Shown: positions 23,078-37,310 of the stretch, piece by piece
Numbering within the stretch: the first letter of the stretch is position 1
Layout of the letters: each line of letters opens with the position of its first letter
NCBI GenBank assembly: GCA_015680685.1
Contig: MNCI01004089.1
Coordinates: forward strand, 101,021 to 165,020
Source: Gnetum montanum
Lineage: Eukaryota; Streptophyta; Gnetopsida; Gnetales; Gnetaceae
DNA: 64,000 nucleotides
Direction of reading: 5' to 3'
The notes under the pieces: generated by a model
What the model was told of the DNA's origin: nothing
The model's input: the letters and a program-made list of their open reading frames with translations, nothing else
Databases searched by the model: none
Translations under genes and position numbers: made by a program

Positions 23078-23930
23078 TGATGAGTCGTGAGGTAACCCTA
23101 CATTCAACCATACAAATACAAGCGTTTCATGCATGATCTGGTTGAACTCTGTAGATGGGATAGTTGTGGTACCTAAACAATTATTCTCAGGTCATAGTTC
23201 GCTATCTTCCCACCTGGACTAGTATTAGCTTGTCACGTATGGTTTAGTCCAGAGTGAGGTGTATGATGTGTTTCTATACTAATGCTACTACTGGAGACAA
23301 TGGAAAATAATATTAACTAAGCTAAGAGAGAGGGTGAGAGAGAATCTAAGCTAGCCTAAGTGCAATGAGCATCTGTCCCTCAATCATCCATACACATCTT
23401 GGACCTCGTGCATGACTACCACTAGGATTACCAAGCGCACTAGGTCGTCTACTAGGTTACTAAGTAGTCACACTTAAATGCTCATGATCAAGTCATACTC
23501 ATTCCACATTACTAGGAGATAGGGGTGAGAGATATTAACTAAGAAAGAAGTAAACAACAATTAAATAAATAATTAATTAAACTAAGTGAATGCTGCAATG
23601 ACGAAGTAATCTCAATCTTTATTGCCAGTCATGTGCATGTCGAAGTACGTCACACTCGAATAAGAATGCCGCACAATTACAATCAACACACTACAGGCAT
23701 ACACTGGGAAATGATTATAACTCTAAGAAGGAAAAACTACAAGATTTTGGATAATGAACTAAGAACTAACTGCCTACCAAACCTATCTACCTCTTATTTA
23801 TAGATGAGGAGATAGGCTACGATATCGCGTACGCGATATCGCAGCTAGGCTATGATATCACAAATGTGATATCATGGTTGCTGTGATATCATGGTAATGA
23901 TATCATAGCCAAAAAATTCATGACTCATCA
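23078..23930. mobile_element. Solo Athila-type LTR inside T1 gag
   Basis: It starts TGATGAGTCG and ends GACTCATCA, and it is flanked on both sides by ATTGG (23073-23077 and 23931-23935), a perfect 5-bp target duplication. It matches the LTRs at 27885, 39998, 51900 and 59192, including the region around CTTTATTGCC and the TATA box. A complete element must have inserted here and then lost its interior by LTR-LTR recombination. Confidence 0.92.
23795..23802 (-). promoter_or_regulatory. TATA box of the solo LTR
   Basis: TATAAATA on the minus strand, at the same LTR position as in all other copies of the family. Confidence 0.6.
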
Positions 23931-25449
23931 ATTGGGGTCCCCCTCACTATTGTATTTGGTGAACTGAGGCAACGGGACCCTACTTAGAATAGTTAGCAGC
24001 GGGAACACAAGACTTATAGGGTTTTCCTGGTAATAGTTCACCACTTTGATAGTTTTCAAGGAGGTAGCCTTGAGCCACTTCAAGTCTTCCATCAAGCTTT
24101 GAATCATCTAGAATGCCTAGTCTAAGTGGTGAGACATCCTAGTCAGTTGTGCTAGTTATGCAACTTGTTGTTGGACTAACTGCATGGTTCATGGCTTGGT
24201 TGTTGGTTGCAGAATCATAGAATACACTTGATGTGTGGGTCATGTTGAAGGGATGACAATCAGGGTAGGCAATGCATATGTGGTTGGGTCAGTGCCAAGG
24301 GCACTGATGAAATAGGCAAGAAGTAGGATGCTTGAGTTGCTTAGGGCTTGGATATGGGCCCTGCATGAAAGGGTTGTTGAGTTGATATAGTTGCAATGAG
24401 TAGTGATGGCTGGATGGGTGGTAGTGATGCCATGAAGGGTAAGCTAAAGGGAGCTACTACATCATGATGTGTATGTTATGTCTAATGCATCACTATCATA
24501 GGTGTTTGCCTAGAAGGTAACATCAGTGTTATGACCGTCTCAAGGAGAATGGGTGAATGTGACTATGACAGAGCTAGATCAAGGATCACTCATTGGAAGA
24601 TGGTATGGAAGGAGCCCTTATGCTCAGAACAAGCTTTGAACTCATCCTCTTCTTTCTATAGGGGTTCTTCATAGTCTATTACCACTTCGCACTGACTTGT
24701 TCGGATGAGCTAGGCTAACATCCAATGGTAGGGCTCTATGAGTCAAATGATGTTAAGTGAGAAGGGGATATACTCCCATCCATTCTAATGGATAAGTTCA
24801 TAGCATCACTTTTCTTCCATGCTCAAGCAGTATACAAATAGCCCTACTTGAATCTTTGCAAAAATGAAGTTGTATTGTTCATCACTTAGTGTGACATACT
24901 CTAGGTCTTGACCACACAGCCTAAGGGATTACCTTGGCTTTGCCATTATAGTATTCTTAGGGTTGTCAATCCTGGTCTCTTGTTGGATGGGCAAGATGGC
25001 AAGTGTGCTTGGCACTGATGTTGAAGGTTGTTCTAAATTCATAGATGAAAATTAATTTGTAAGAGGGAAGGATAAGGGTTGCTGATTGTGAAAAATGGCT
25101 AACTCTATTGACTACTCTATTTACGCTAAGAGTTGACTATGCTCTCTACGCTGAGGGCTAACTATGCTATCTATGTTGAGAGCTAACTATGCTTTCATTG
25201 AAATTGCCAAACATTTGGCTAATTATTGGAATTTGTGCTTTGGGGTTACTGTGTGGGGTTCCAGGGGAATCAACAATGGGGTCTAGTCTACACCAATTGG
25301 TTAGTAGATAATGCCTTCACTGGCCTAAGAACTAGCTACTATTGCACACACAATAGGTCCACAGGCGTGTTACAATCTACACTAGCTCGAAGCCAGTAAT
25401 GGTGATGTAGAGAGCATGCGAGACAATTACAATGGAGTCTAGGGAAAAG

Positions 25450-25489
25450 AAAATAGTTTTGGTCCTCCTTTTAGCACCAAAAACTATAT
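25450..25489 (-). other. Candidate primer-binding site of T1
   Basis: Just inside the 5' LTR the minus strand reads TTTGGTGCTAAAAGGAGGAC. It begins TGG, as needed to pair with a tRNA CCA end, but I cannot assign the tRNA. It clearly differs from the Asp-like sites of the Athila copies. Confidence 0.35.
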
Positions 25490-27497
<2,008 letters not shown>

Positions 27498-27725
27498 ATG
27501 GAGATCCTGGATGTCCAACCTCTTTAGAGTTTGGAGCAACATCGTAAGAAAAAATTGGTTAGGAGGCAAAACAACATTGCTCTCCATATCTCTTGACTGC
27601 AATTGTTCATCTTGATGTAGGATGAAGGTGAAATTAGGCAAAAACTCATTTGGATGAGTGTACATCACTTTGAATTCTTGGGGTACTCGTGATTTTGATT
27701 CATCATGCATGTGAGAAGAAGACAT
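27498..27725 (-). pseudogene. gag N-terminus of copy I, 5' of the T1 insertion
   Basis: ATG at 27725 opens MSSSHMHDESKS and continues to FILHQDEQLQSRDMESNVV and LKRLDIQDL. It matches the gag starts of copies II (39832), III (51742) and IV (59028). It stops at the T1 LTR and resumes at 7294. In copy II this same block runs on without a break. Confidence 0.8.
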
Positions 27726-27865
27726 TATGGATTAAAGAAAAATTTAGTGTGCTTAAATTATAATTATAATTAATAATTTTTTAATTATTGTGACCTTAGG
27801 GTTCATTCCAAAAATCTTAAATAATATTCACTAAGTCCTAGATAGTGCATGTATTAAACTACAAG

Positions 27866-27883
27866 TCTCGAGTAACGGTGCCA
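27866..27883 (-). other. Primer-binding site of copy I
   Basis: One base inside the LTR the minus strand reads TGGCACCGTTACTCGAGA, close to a site complementary to the 3' end of tRNA-Asp, as used by Athila elements. Confidence 0.6.
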
Positions 27884-28019
27884 ATGATGAGCGGTGAGTA
27901 AACCCTACATCCAAGCATATGAATCACTAAGCATTCATGTGTGATCTGGTTGAATTCCGTGGACTTATAGCCTTCTAAGTACATTGGTCTCTAAGAAGTG
28001 AAACTAACCATTGTAATCA

Positions 28020-28106
28020 CTATCTTCCCAATTACACTTGTGAAACGAAAAGGTATGGTTAANCTATCTTCCCAATTACACTTGTGAAACGAAAAGGTAT
28101 GGTTAA
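28020..28106. other. Exact 43-bp duplication around a single N
   Basis: Positions 28020-28062 and 28064-28106 are identical, with N at 28063. No other copy of this LTR is duplicated here. This looks like two overlapping contigs placed end to end. Confidence 0.85.
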
Positions 28107-28689
28107 ATGTAACTAAGGCATATGATTTTTATCATTTTTATGTTTTATGTTCTAAGTTGTCTAAGAATAAAAAATAGATAATTAAAGATATTTAATTACT
28201 AATTTAATCTAACTATATAATACTTAACTAATCCTAGCATAAGCATCTATTCCCACTTGCCCTACATATCATTAGCACATTTAACACCACTAGGTTACCA
28301 AATGTTAGGCGTTACTAGGATTACCAAGCATCAAGCAAATGCTTGAAGTGGTCATACTTATGTGCTTAATTAATCATTATTTAATTTAGCTTACTTAATT
28401 ACATAATTACTTGATTACTTAAATCATTAAAGGAAATTACTTAAAATATTAAATGCATAAAGGAGATAATTAATCTATTTCAAAGTGCTACAAGGTTTAT
28501 TAGAAAGATCATCTTTATTGTTGCACACACTACCATGCTCAGGTACAATAGTGCTTGAATAAAGATCTGTACACTCTTTGACTCCTATTACAGGCACTTA
28601 AAAAAAATATTATAACTTTCAACTAAGAAAACTGCAAGAGCTCCACTACAACTATGAGACTAATGCCATAAATGGAGTTGGTGAGCATG

Positions 28690-28697
28690 TATTTATA
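28690..28697 (-). promoter_or_regulatory. TATA box of copy I LTR
   Basis: TATAAATA on the minus strand at the conserved LTR position. Confidence 0.6.
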
Positions 28698-28792
28698 GGA
28701 AAAATAGGGACCCCCATTGATAGGTATGCATCAACGGGTCAAACCCTATGTCGACGACATCCTGTTAATGCAGCCAATCAAACAACTCATCA

Positions 28793-31265
28793 TAATCAAA
28801 TTTTAAAGGTAACAAATTTCATAAAATATTTCAAGATTAATTACTAGAGTAAATATAGCTAAATCATTGCAAAAATGTATTAGAAATCATAGGAAAATAG
28901 ACAAAAATAAAATTGTCAATATATAGCCCTAAATTTTTAGCCATCTTACAAAATGAAATCAAATATTCAACCTTACATTTATATGTATTATTAACTTGAT
29001 TTATAATAAGTAAAGAATCTCTATGCACTTATATATGTTGCATGCCTAGTTAAACAGCTGTGAGCATACCCCATATCATAACTTCCTACTTAGCAAGATT
29101 ATTTGTACATGGAAACTCAAGTCTAGTTATCTTAGGAAAAATGTCTCCATCAAAACAAAAAGTAAGCAAGAAACAAAAAAAGCATAAGAAATGCAATCAC
29201 CATTACAATATACAAATGCATTATGACCAATAGGAACAATAAATAAATATTTTTCATTAATAAAGTTAATTTATCCTTCACTTGTAGATAATGTTTCTAT
29301 AGAGGATGGTGAAGTTTTTACAAGAGAGGTAAGTATGGCTTAAAATTTAATAAAATGTTGCAAAACATATGTTAAATAAAATTTAACCAATATATTTTTT
29401 CAATGAGGTAATTTGTGATTATTGCAAGGGTTAGCATTAATATAATAAAGGACGTTGTTGTACTAATAATATAAATTTTAGAGGATAATACATAATATCT
29501 TTACTTTCTCACAGTGAACACTAGACTGAGACAAGATTTCTCAGTTTTATGACATCACTTTTCAACATTAGTGAGAGCCTATGAGTGATAATAAATAAGA
29601 ATATTAACATTAGAGCTTGTTTCATTGATAAACTATAATAGCAACAGAATTAGAATGGTAAAGATAGAAATGTTCTCTAAAGGTCTAAGGTTGTAAGATT
29701 GGTAATGAAATTAAAGCTTGTTTAATAGCGTTAAAAGCTTATTAGTAATTATGATCATAATAGAAAGACATTTAGTTTCATAAGAGATGAGATAAATATT
29801 GGAACTTATTAGTAAGATGTTAGGATTTTTATGTGATTAAGTGTACAAACTTTAGATTCCAATTAAATTTAAGAGCTATGATATTTTTCATTAGGAACTT
29901 TTAGCAATCTATTTGCAAATATGAATAACATTATTATTGAAAGTGTTATTATAATGCACAATGAAAAGTTTTATGTGCATAGATTAATTGTTGAAAACTT
30001 CATAAATAGGTCTTGTATGTTTAGGGAGATTGATCACCTTCTTAGAATATATAAGTTTTATTTATATGTGTAGAGGAAATGCCTAATGCACATCTTCGGA
30101 TATTATTATGAAATGCTAATGTGGGCATACTAAACTTGCCTAAAAGTATACAATCTATGAGTTGGCATCTCTAAAATATAGATCTAGAAAGAATATTACA
30201 AAGTAAGCATCATGTATAAATTCAATAGCAAGCTAATGAAAAAGGTACCTTACCATAGGTCCTAATCTAGCCTAGGATGTTAAATTCCATCTTAAAATAT
30301 TAGTTCTGATTTCTACATAGCATGATGCTAGTTTTCAAGCCATTTATTAATGCTTCATTCATAATTATTTTTCTTATCACTGCATTATGTGTTGTGACTT
30401 TTTGGAATGAGAAACTTGGATATGGAAGTCAATATGGGTTGTTCATCACAATATTTGGTGAACATATGGATTTTAACATATTGCATAAGCTTTGTAATAA
30501 AATGATGAATACACTATAAGTGTCCTTGAGGAATCCTCATATCTTTGAGAGATCTTACATAACTTTGACCTTTTTTTTAAGATTAACAACAATGTTAGCT
30601 TTGGAAAAAAGAAAGCCAAGTAGTTTTCTAGTAGTTACATGGGTTAAGATAAAGATTAAAATCATTACAATGGGTTAAGGGTATTGAAAAATGGAATAGT
30701 GATCTTCTACATATTTAGATTTGATGGTAAAATCGTCCATAGAATCATTGTTTATTTTGAACTTAAGATTATGAAACATATAAGCCATGATTCTATAATA
30801 TGTAGCATTAGAATTTTTGAGTTTAAAGAACATTTACTATACCAAAAAATTCTCAAAGAAGTCACGAAGATGGCATAACATTGGTGTTTAGGGTTGATTT
30901 AAATTTGATTGTAATTAAAGAAGTTGTCCATAAATGATAATAACGCATGTTTAATGGTTATGTCAACTAGTTGGCCAATATTTGAATGTGGAAAATCATA
31001 TCTAAGAGTGATCTTATTAAAATTTCAGAAGTCAATACAAGTTTTTATGCTACCATTCTCTTTAGGTAAAATAACTATATTTGATATCCAATTCAAGTAA
31101 TCAACAAGATTTATAAATATGACTACATGGAGTTTAATGATTTCTTCATTGATCATCAAGGCAAGGACATTTTTGAGTTTTTGGGCTTGTTACTTGACTA
31201 GTTTGGAACCTCCTTCTAGGATAATATTGGGTTGAACAAGGTTAGAATCTAGTATTTATGATAAT
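28793..31265 (-). pseudogene. T2: decayed Tat-like RT, RNase H and second RNase H fragment
   Basis: On the minus strand, RT N-terminal sequence lies at 31200-30990 (KENGSIKTCIDF near 31060, and a block around ISNIVILPKE). RT and RNase H remains follow at 30990-29300. The archaeal-type RNase H (SLLIINQVNNTYKC at about 29000) ends it. The region is AT-rich with many stops, so it looks older than T1. Integrase is not visible. It is joined directly to the copy I LTR at 28792, so copy I probably inserted into it. Confidence 0.6.
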
Positions 31266-31289
31266 AGGATAATATTGGGTCGGCTTGTT

Positions 31290-31635
31290 TTGGAATATCG
31301 ACCACATCTGCTCTAGTCTTGGGCAACCCTAGAGGTTGCAATATTTCCTCTAAAGAGTAAGAGACATAAATGTCTTTGATCCTTACTCTAGACCCTGGTT
31401 GCTGATTCGTCTAGAAGAGATAGGTCTCTCCTAAGCACCATTCACCACTGGTTGAGATGATTGGCCACATCAAAGAGCTTTGCAATTGAAGCCTCACATC
31501 TTCTAGAGCATTCTCGAGGAATGGTCCAAAGTTTAGCTTTTGGAGGACCATCCGTTGCACTTCGTGCAGCTTGATAGCATCAAGACAGGCCTAGGTCAAG
31601 GTGACCTCAAGCCGTTGCCTCGGTTTGGGTGCCAT
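31290..31635 (-). pseudogene. Third ORF, N-terminal fragment (copy II)
   Basis: ATG at 31635 opens MAPKPRQRLEVTLT and continues with VQRMVLQKLNFGPFLENAL, SGEWCLGETYLF and SRVRIKDIYVS. It matches the start of the longer ORF of copy III (43479). A TTGATTGTAG just before the ATG resembles a splice acceptor. It ends where T2 sequence begins. Athila elements often carry an env-like ORF after pol; this is the same place, but the protein itself is not recognised. Confidence 0.6.
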
Positions 31636-33673
31636 CTACAATCAAACATAACCATCCATTAGATTTTGCATAAGTAGCTTAAAATGGTCCTTATACACCT
31701 TCTCAATTTGACTAGGTTATGTTGTTGGCATAGACAACCCATTAAGTCCCCCGGAGTGTTAATTCATGGGTTAAAACCAAAAACAACAAGGGATGAGCTG
31801 AAGTTTAAAAGGTTGTTTTCGTTTCTTTCCTTAGAGGTGCAAAGTATTAACTAACTAACTAACTAAATAACTAATTAATTATTTAATTAACTACACATAG
31901 GCATCACCCCCCACGACTGAGAGCATACCTTTGGTTGCTTAAAAGGGCAAGGATTGGTTGATGCGGATGTGTGATGGAATGTAGGTGCATGGGAAGAAGT
32001 TGGGCAGAAAAATGAAAAAATCTCCCCCCAATTTGTTTGTAAAATGATAAGTTTTCAAAGTGCAATGGGTGTATATATAGCGGTTAGGTGCTGCATCAAC
32101 GGGGCTGTGTATACAGGGCCCCGTATATGTAGGGGTGTGCACTCATTGACCAACCTGGAAAAAACCTGAAATGATGAATTTGAAACACCAAATTGGGGCA
32201 GTTGAAGTGTGTGAGAGACTCGGTCATGGCTGAGGACAGGCAGAAGGTAATTGGGGCTTAAAAAGAAAGTCAAAAATAGGATAATGTGACCCAAACGAAC
32301 TCTATGGGGAAGAAATCGAGCAATGGGACCCTGAAAATAATCAACCATGAAATCCAAAGGATGATAGACTTAACAAGAAGGACCAAGAATATGTAGGTGG
32401 GTCCTCCCCATAGCAGGAAATAGTCTTATTAGCCCCTGCATATCCTCAACACTGAGGTCCATGGGCCCCGAGGCTAAGAAATGATGTTTGCAAGTTAATA
32501 CTCCTACCTAAGAGATCCCGCCAAGGCATGAGAAGCCCATGGAAACCATGATGAACTTTCACAACATAAAACAAGCATTAAGGTGAGTTATGGAGAGAAA
32601 TGGGTGAAGAGAGAGATGAGAGAATGGGAATTCTAATTGTCAATCACATGAAACCCCATGTGCAATTATGGTAAAGTGAACTAGTAGAACCTTTTTTGAG
32701 TTCAGATGCAAAACCATCAACATATAGTGACATCGCAGCAACAAACGAAGCCCCGACCATCCCCCGAGTAGGTAGATATGCATCCATAGAGAACCATCAC
32801 TCCAGCAAATGTGAGAGGAAGGAAGTGAAATGGCACCAGGTTAGAGGGGATGAAGGAAGTCCCATAACTAGTGTTTGTGGCCCATGATAGGCAGTTTAAG
32901 GGGTGTGCTATGAATTCCCACATAGCAATGACTTGATTATTTTTTTTCATGCGTTCATGGGAACCACACCATGCAAAGACCCATGCTTGTTTGCATACAT
33001 TTGACTAAGGGGTGTGCTTTGAATCCTCATGTCTATTCATTTTTTTTGAATTTTAAATTCTTTTGGTGAGGATCACACCATGCAAGGTTGAATTGCCTAG
33101 GAGCTTCCTTGGTGAGAAGAACGTGGAGTGGTAGGAAATCCATAAGGACACATCGGCCACTTGGGAAATAGAAGAGGATGACGAATGTTGCATTCCCTTT
33201 GAAGTCACACTTGATTCCAACCATTGGGTCATCCCCAAGTCTAGGGACTACACAAATCAAACATTAAATAAAATTTTTTTAAGTGAAGGGGTTGCATGCT
33301 TCCAACAGAAGGAAAACCATGGAGTGGGTGAATGGGTGGATGATGTGGACTCACTACCGATTTTATGAGTTGAAAATAAACATAAAGTCCAAGGAGAACA
33401 ATGTAAGGGCGGAAGCCAGATAACTAAGTGGACTATAGTACATGACCTATCGCAACAAAAACCATCCACACCAGATGCCTAATGATAATGAAACGACACA
33501 TTAACAATCACATAAAAATAAAACACACACAAAGAAACAGAAAATAATTAAAGAAAGGAAAAATAATTAACAAGAATTGGCAAACATATGAACGATGTTG
33601 AAAAATAAAAAAGTGTAAAAAAAAATTTCAAAATAGTGAGGGATGTAATGGAATGGATTAGCAGGGATGATAG
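31636..33673 (-). promoter_or_regulatory. Promoter-like segment between pol and third ORF (copy II)
   Basis: About 2 kb without a domain, homologous to 43480-45593. The minus strand carries CTATATATAC (32080-32071). Just upstream of that is a GCCCCGTTGATGCAGCACC box, also found upstream of the TATA of the flanking LTR at 40732. A 108-bp repeat pair (32895-33090) centres on AAGGGGTGTGCT. It is either an internal promoter and leader for the third ORF or the LTR of a related second family. A plain noncoding spacer is less likely. Confidence 0.5.
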
Positions 33674-33686
33674 TCTCCCCCACGAC
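33674..33686 (-). other. Polypurine-like tract after integrase (copy II)
   Basis: The minus strand reads GTCGTGGGGGAGA, matching the tract next to the 3' LTR of copy IV (52831-52843). Here it is followed by the promoter-like segment and not by the usual LTR. Confidence 0.55.
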
Positions 33687-33689
33687 TAG

Positions 33690-34970
33690 GTGGAAAGGAG
33701 GAGACGTGAAAAATGGAACATGGCTAACCAAGTGATGATGAGGTGGTAGCACTAGTTAGGTGAAATTTACAGAAAGGTTTCAGTTGTTGTCGGTTGACTA
33801 ACTGTGTTCATGTGGGATCCTTAGGTTTGTCGATAAGCAAGGCCCTAGATGGGAAGGTTTCAGAGACAATGTAAAGTCCTTCCCACAATGTTTGAAACTT
33901 GGTCGGTTGAGCTACATGTGAGGGGTTGCAATATAACACCTTGTCTCCACATCTAAATGTGATTTTTCAAATCCTAAGATCATGTCATTTTTTGTTGTAG
34001 GCCTTGTGGATCTCTTTTGAAGATAGGGCCACTAATCAGTTCTCATCTAGCACACTTAAATTGATAATCATTTGCATTGTGCTAGTGGGAAGTCAAGGCC
34101 TAAGTCACTGGTGGTGGATAGTGTGCGGAGTTCAACCTGAATTGGAAGTGTTGGTAACTTTCCGTACACTAACTCATAGGGAGAGTACCCTACAGGGAGT
34201 TTCCAAGTGGAGTGATAGGCCCATAGGGCATTGTTAAGTTTGGTACTCCAATCCCTTCTGTATTTGCTGATGGTTTGGGTAAGGATCTTGGTGATCTCCC
34301 TATTGGTGACTTCGGCCTACCCGTTGGCTTGAGGGTGATCAGGTGTTGTAAATTTATGGGTGACCCCTAAGTGTTGCATGAGTTTTTGAAAAGTGACACC
34401 CATGAAATGAGTCCCATTATCTGAAATGAGTGCACGTGGCACTCCAAACCTATTGATGATTTGTTGTTGGACAAATCTTGTGGCAATGTTGGAAGAATAG
34501 TCAACGACGGCTGCTGCTTCTGCCCACTTTGTACAGTAGTCCACAGCTACAATGATGTAGGCCTTTCCATTTGATAGGGAAGTGGTGGGCCCCATGAAGT
34601 CGATGCCCTAGATGTCGAAGGGATACAATGGCTAGATCGACTGTTGAGGTCCCTCCAACCATGCCATCATCCCACCATCTTTTTGACATCGTTCACAGGA
34701 GCGAGTGTACCATTGTGCATCCCTAAAAATTGTGGGCCAGTAATATCCTACAAGCAGGATCTTAATGGTTGTGCAGCATCCAACATAGTGGCCCCCACAA
34801 GGACCCTCATGAGCATCTTGGAGGACATGCAGTGTATCATCATCAGGGACACACCATTGAACTAGCCCATCTGCGCACACCTTATAAAGGTGGTCATTGA
34901 TTTCCATGAAATGCTTAGCCTTATGGAGAAATTGTTGTTTTTGCCGATGGTTCCACTCCTTTGGCAACTC
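33690..34970 (-). pseudogene. Integrase (copy II)
   Basis: The zinc-finger region (34967-34632, HEGPCGGHYVG, then a SCERCQ pair) precedes a core (34595-34317) with VAVDYCTKWAEA and ALISDNGTHF. The catalytic Glu lies in EVTNREI just past a TAG at about 34318. The C-terminal part with the VYGKLPTLPIQ block is at about 34130-34190. All three catalytic residues are encoded. Integrase inserts the cDNA, and the VYGK block is typical of Athila. Stops become dense after 34000. Confidence 0.85.
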
Positions 34971-35003
34971 CTGGGTTGTGAGGTAGGTGAGGATGTGGTT
35001 GAA

Positions 35004-35490
35004 CTAAGGGGATTCCTTGGGTGCTTGCGGATCGACTGCACCTATGAAGAGGAGTTCATTTGGAAATTGGTCAGAGAGGGGCTCCTCCTCTTCTATGTCA
35101 TCCCATCGTAACCAAGACAAGTGGTCATCAACCATATTCTCGGTCCCCTTCTGGTCTACCATGGTGAGATGAAACTGCTGAAGAACCACCAACCACCGGA
35201 TGATGCGGGGGCTCACCGTTGGTTTGTTCATCAGGAACCGAATAGCACTGTGGTCAGTATGCAAGAACACCTTGTACTCGAGCACATAGTGTCAGAATTT
35301 CTTCAAGGAGAACACCACCACCATCAACTCCTTTAAGGTGGTGGTGTAGTTAAGCTAAGCACCCACAATGCTATGGATTGCACAGTGGATGTAGTATGGA
35401 CATTTCTGATCGTCACACTGTGTAAGCACGACTCCCATGACGTAATTAGATGCATCCATCATGATGTGGAAGGGCCTAGACCAATCAGGT
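35004..35490 (-). pseudogene. RNase H and linker (copy II)
   Basis: The frame reads FHIMMDASNYVMGVVLTQ, a short stop, then VVVFSLKKF and FLHTDHSAIRFLMNKP, ending VDDHLSWL before an acidic linker (EEEEPLSDQFP). Only two or three stops break it. It is one domain of the Pol polyprotein, in frame with RT above and integrase below. Confidence 0.85.
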
Positions 35491-36560
35491 GCTTGTAGAA
35501 CTAGAGTTTCTATGACTTTATGTTTAAGTAATTGGAATGTCAATTCACATTCCTTGGTCCAAATGAACGGAGCATCTTTCTTTTTAAGTTCTACCAATAG
35601 CTTGGCGATCTTCAAGAAATTTTCAATGAAGCACCGGTAGTAATCGGTATGGCCAAGGAATGACCATACATCTTTTACAGTGCTTGGTTGTCAAGTGATT
35701 CTTTGGATGACCTTGATCTTTTCAGGATCCATGCTAATCTCTGTCTGTGAGATGCAATGCCCTAGCACAATGCCTTCTTGGACCATCAAATGTCTTTTCT
35801 ACCAATTAAGCTATAGATTGGTGTCTACACATCATTTCAAAATCTGCTCAAGATGGTCCAAGGCTTGCTCAAACATGGCCCCATAGGTAGAAAAGTCATC
35901 CATGAAGACTTCTACCCCATTTCCAATCTGTTGCTGGAAGATGGTGAGGACAAGGCATTGGAATGTGGCAGGTGCATTGCACAGGCCAAAAGGCATCTTC
36001 TTGTATGCAAAAGTCCCCCATGGACTTGTGAAAGTTGTTTTGGCCTAGTCCTCTGGTGCTATTTGGATTTGTTTATAGCCACTATAAGCATCCAAAAAGC
36101 TGTAATAGCGGTGCCCTACAATGGTGTTCAATACCTGGTCCACAAATGGGAGTGGAAAGTGATCCTTGAAGGTGGCCATGTTGAGCAATCAAAAATCAAT
36201 AGAGACCCTCCATTTTTCATCTTTCTTCGACACAATAATGAGTGGGAAAACCCATTCGCTATCAAAAATAGAATAGATGAACCCTGCCTTTAGCAATTGT
36301 TCGATTTCATCTTTGACAACCTGCTTCAGTTTTGGGTTCAATCATCTTTGTGGCTGACGTCGTGGCTTCATGGAGGAGTCAATATAGATCTGATGTTGGA
36401 AGACCCTAGGATCAACTCCGGTTAACTTAGGATATGACCATGCAAATGTAGCTTCCCATTTGTTCACCACCTTCAGCAATTTCTTCTTCTATTCAGGAGA
36501 AAGGATGGCATTGATAATTACCAGCTTTCCATTTTGCAAAAATGCATATTCCAAGTGAGC
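35490..36560 (-). pseudogene. Reverse transcriptase (copy II)
   Basis: In one minus frame: LLKAGFIYSIFDSEWV (fingers), FPLIIVSKKDEKWR, FLDAYSGYKQIQIAPED, KKMPFGLCNAPATFQ, then the catalytic GVEVFMDDFSTYG (about 35885-35930, both Asp intact), followed by the connection (SFLGHTDYYRCFIENF). About six in-frame stops replace CAG/CGA/TGG-like codons. The MDDF box with this context is the Athila pattern. Confidence 0.88.
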
Positions 36561-36620
36561 CGATAAAGACTTGAGCTCCAGGGGCTTTTGTTTGAAGCTT
36601 TCATGGATTTGCAACTTCCC

Positions 36621-37310
36621 TCAGTCATCATGGTCAGCAACAGTGGAGACTTGTTGATGAACCTCTTCCATTTCTTCCATGCTTTCAACGTAGGCTTGTA
36701 CAAGCACCTTAGATGGTTCCATGCATAATGCGCTACTAGTAGGATTAGTTGCCAGCCATAGGGTGCCCTCTTGGTTGGTGGCTGCTGTGTACAGGCACTG
36801 TTGAATAGGTGATTCCTTGGTACACTGACTACATGCTTGAATGGATATCCACTTAGTGGACCATAAATGCTGCACACAGTTGCACCCTAAGTCACTGTAC
36901 GTGATGCATGGAACACACTTCTTCTTGATCTTCCTGAAAGGATTATCCTTTGAAATTTCAAGGGAAATATCTTGGAGTCCTAGTCGTGCATCCACAGTGC
37001 TCAGCCAGGCTCTTCCCATGATGATTGGAAAGTTCCCCTTGCAGTTCTCCACATGGATGACCAGGAAATTAGCAAGATAGGACCACCCACAAATGGTGGT
37101 CATAATGTCCTCCAACAATTCCAATGGAATGGTGATGGACTGGTCTGCTAACTTGAGCCGAATGTTGCTCTTCGTTAGTGGGGGCAAGTTCCAATTCTTG
37201 TACATGTCATGAGAGATGAAATTGACTCCTAACCCTAAGTCTAGAAGAGCTTTGCATGGATCATTTCCTACCACTTGAAGATAGATGAGGGGGCTTCCCA
37301 GATCAGTCAA
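36621..37310 (-). pseudogene. Aspartic protease with linker to RT (copy II)
   Basis: An uninterrupted 229-codon stretch. The active-site strand reads ALLDLGLGVNFISHDMY (DxG as DLG), the flap region lies around LADQSITIPL, and FPIIMGRAWLSTVDA is the C-terminal signature. A Cys-rich linker (NCVQHLW, SQCTKES) leads to RT. It is the longest clean coding stretch among the Athila copies. The plus-strand frames over it are shadows. Confidence 0.85.

Larger units (their letters stand above)
21231..25042 (-). pseudogene. T1 gag, interrupted by a solo LTR
   Basis: A minus-strand ATG at 25042 opens MNLEQPSTSVPS. The capsid-like core appears at 22845-23077, with RVFSMSLTSKELEWYHTLP and SSLEDLLSQFVMHFKYNL, the classical Tat-lineage Gag block. 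More gag follows at 22135-22443 and 21835-22119. An 853-bp LTR is inserted at 23078-23930 between the N-terminal part and the core. Stops and shifts are common. Gag forms the particle and packages RNA. No zinc knuckle could be seen. Confidence 0.75.
27885..28792 (-). repeat. 5' LTR of copy I
   Basis: 908 bp from TGATGAGCGG to AACTCATCA. It contains a TATA box and the CTTTATTG block shared by the family. It includes an N at 28063 flanked by an exact 43-bp duplication, which is probably an assembly join. Confidence 0.88.
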
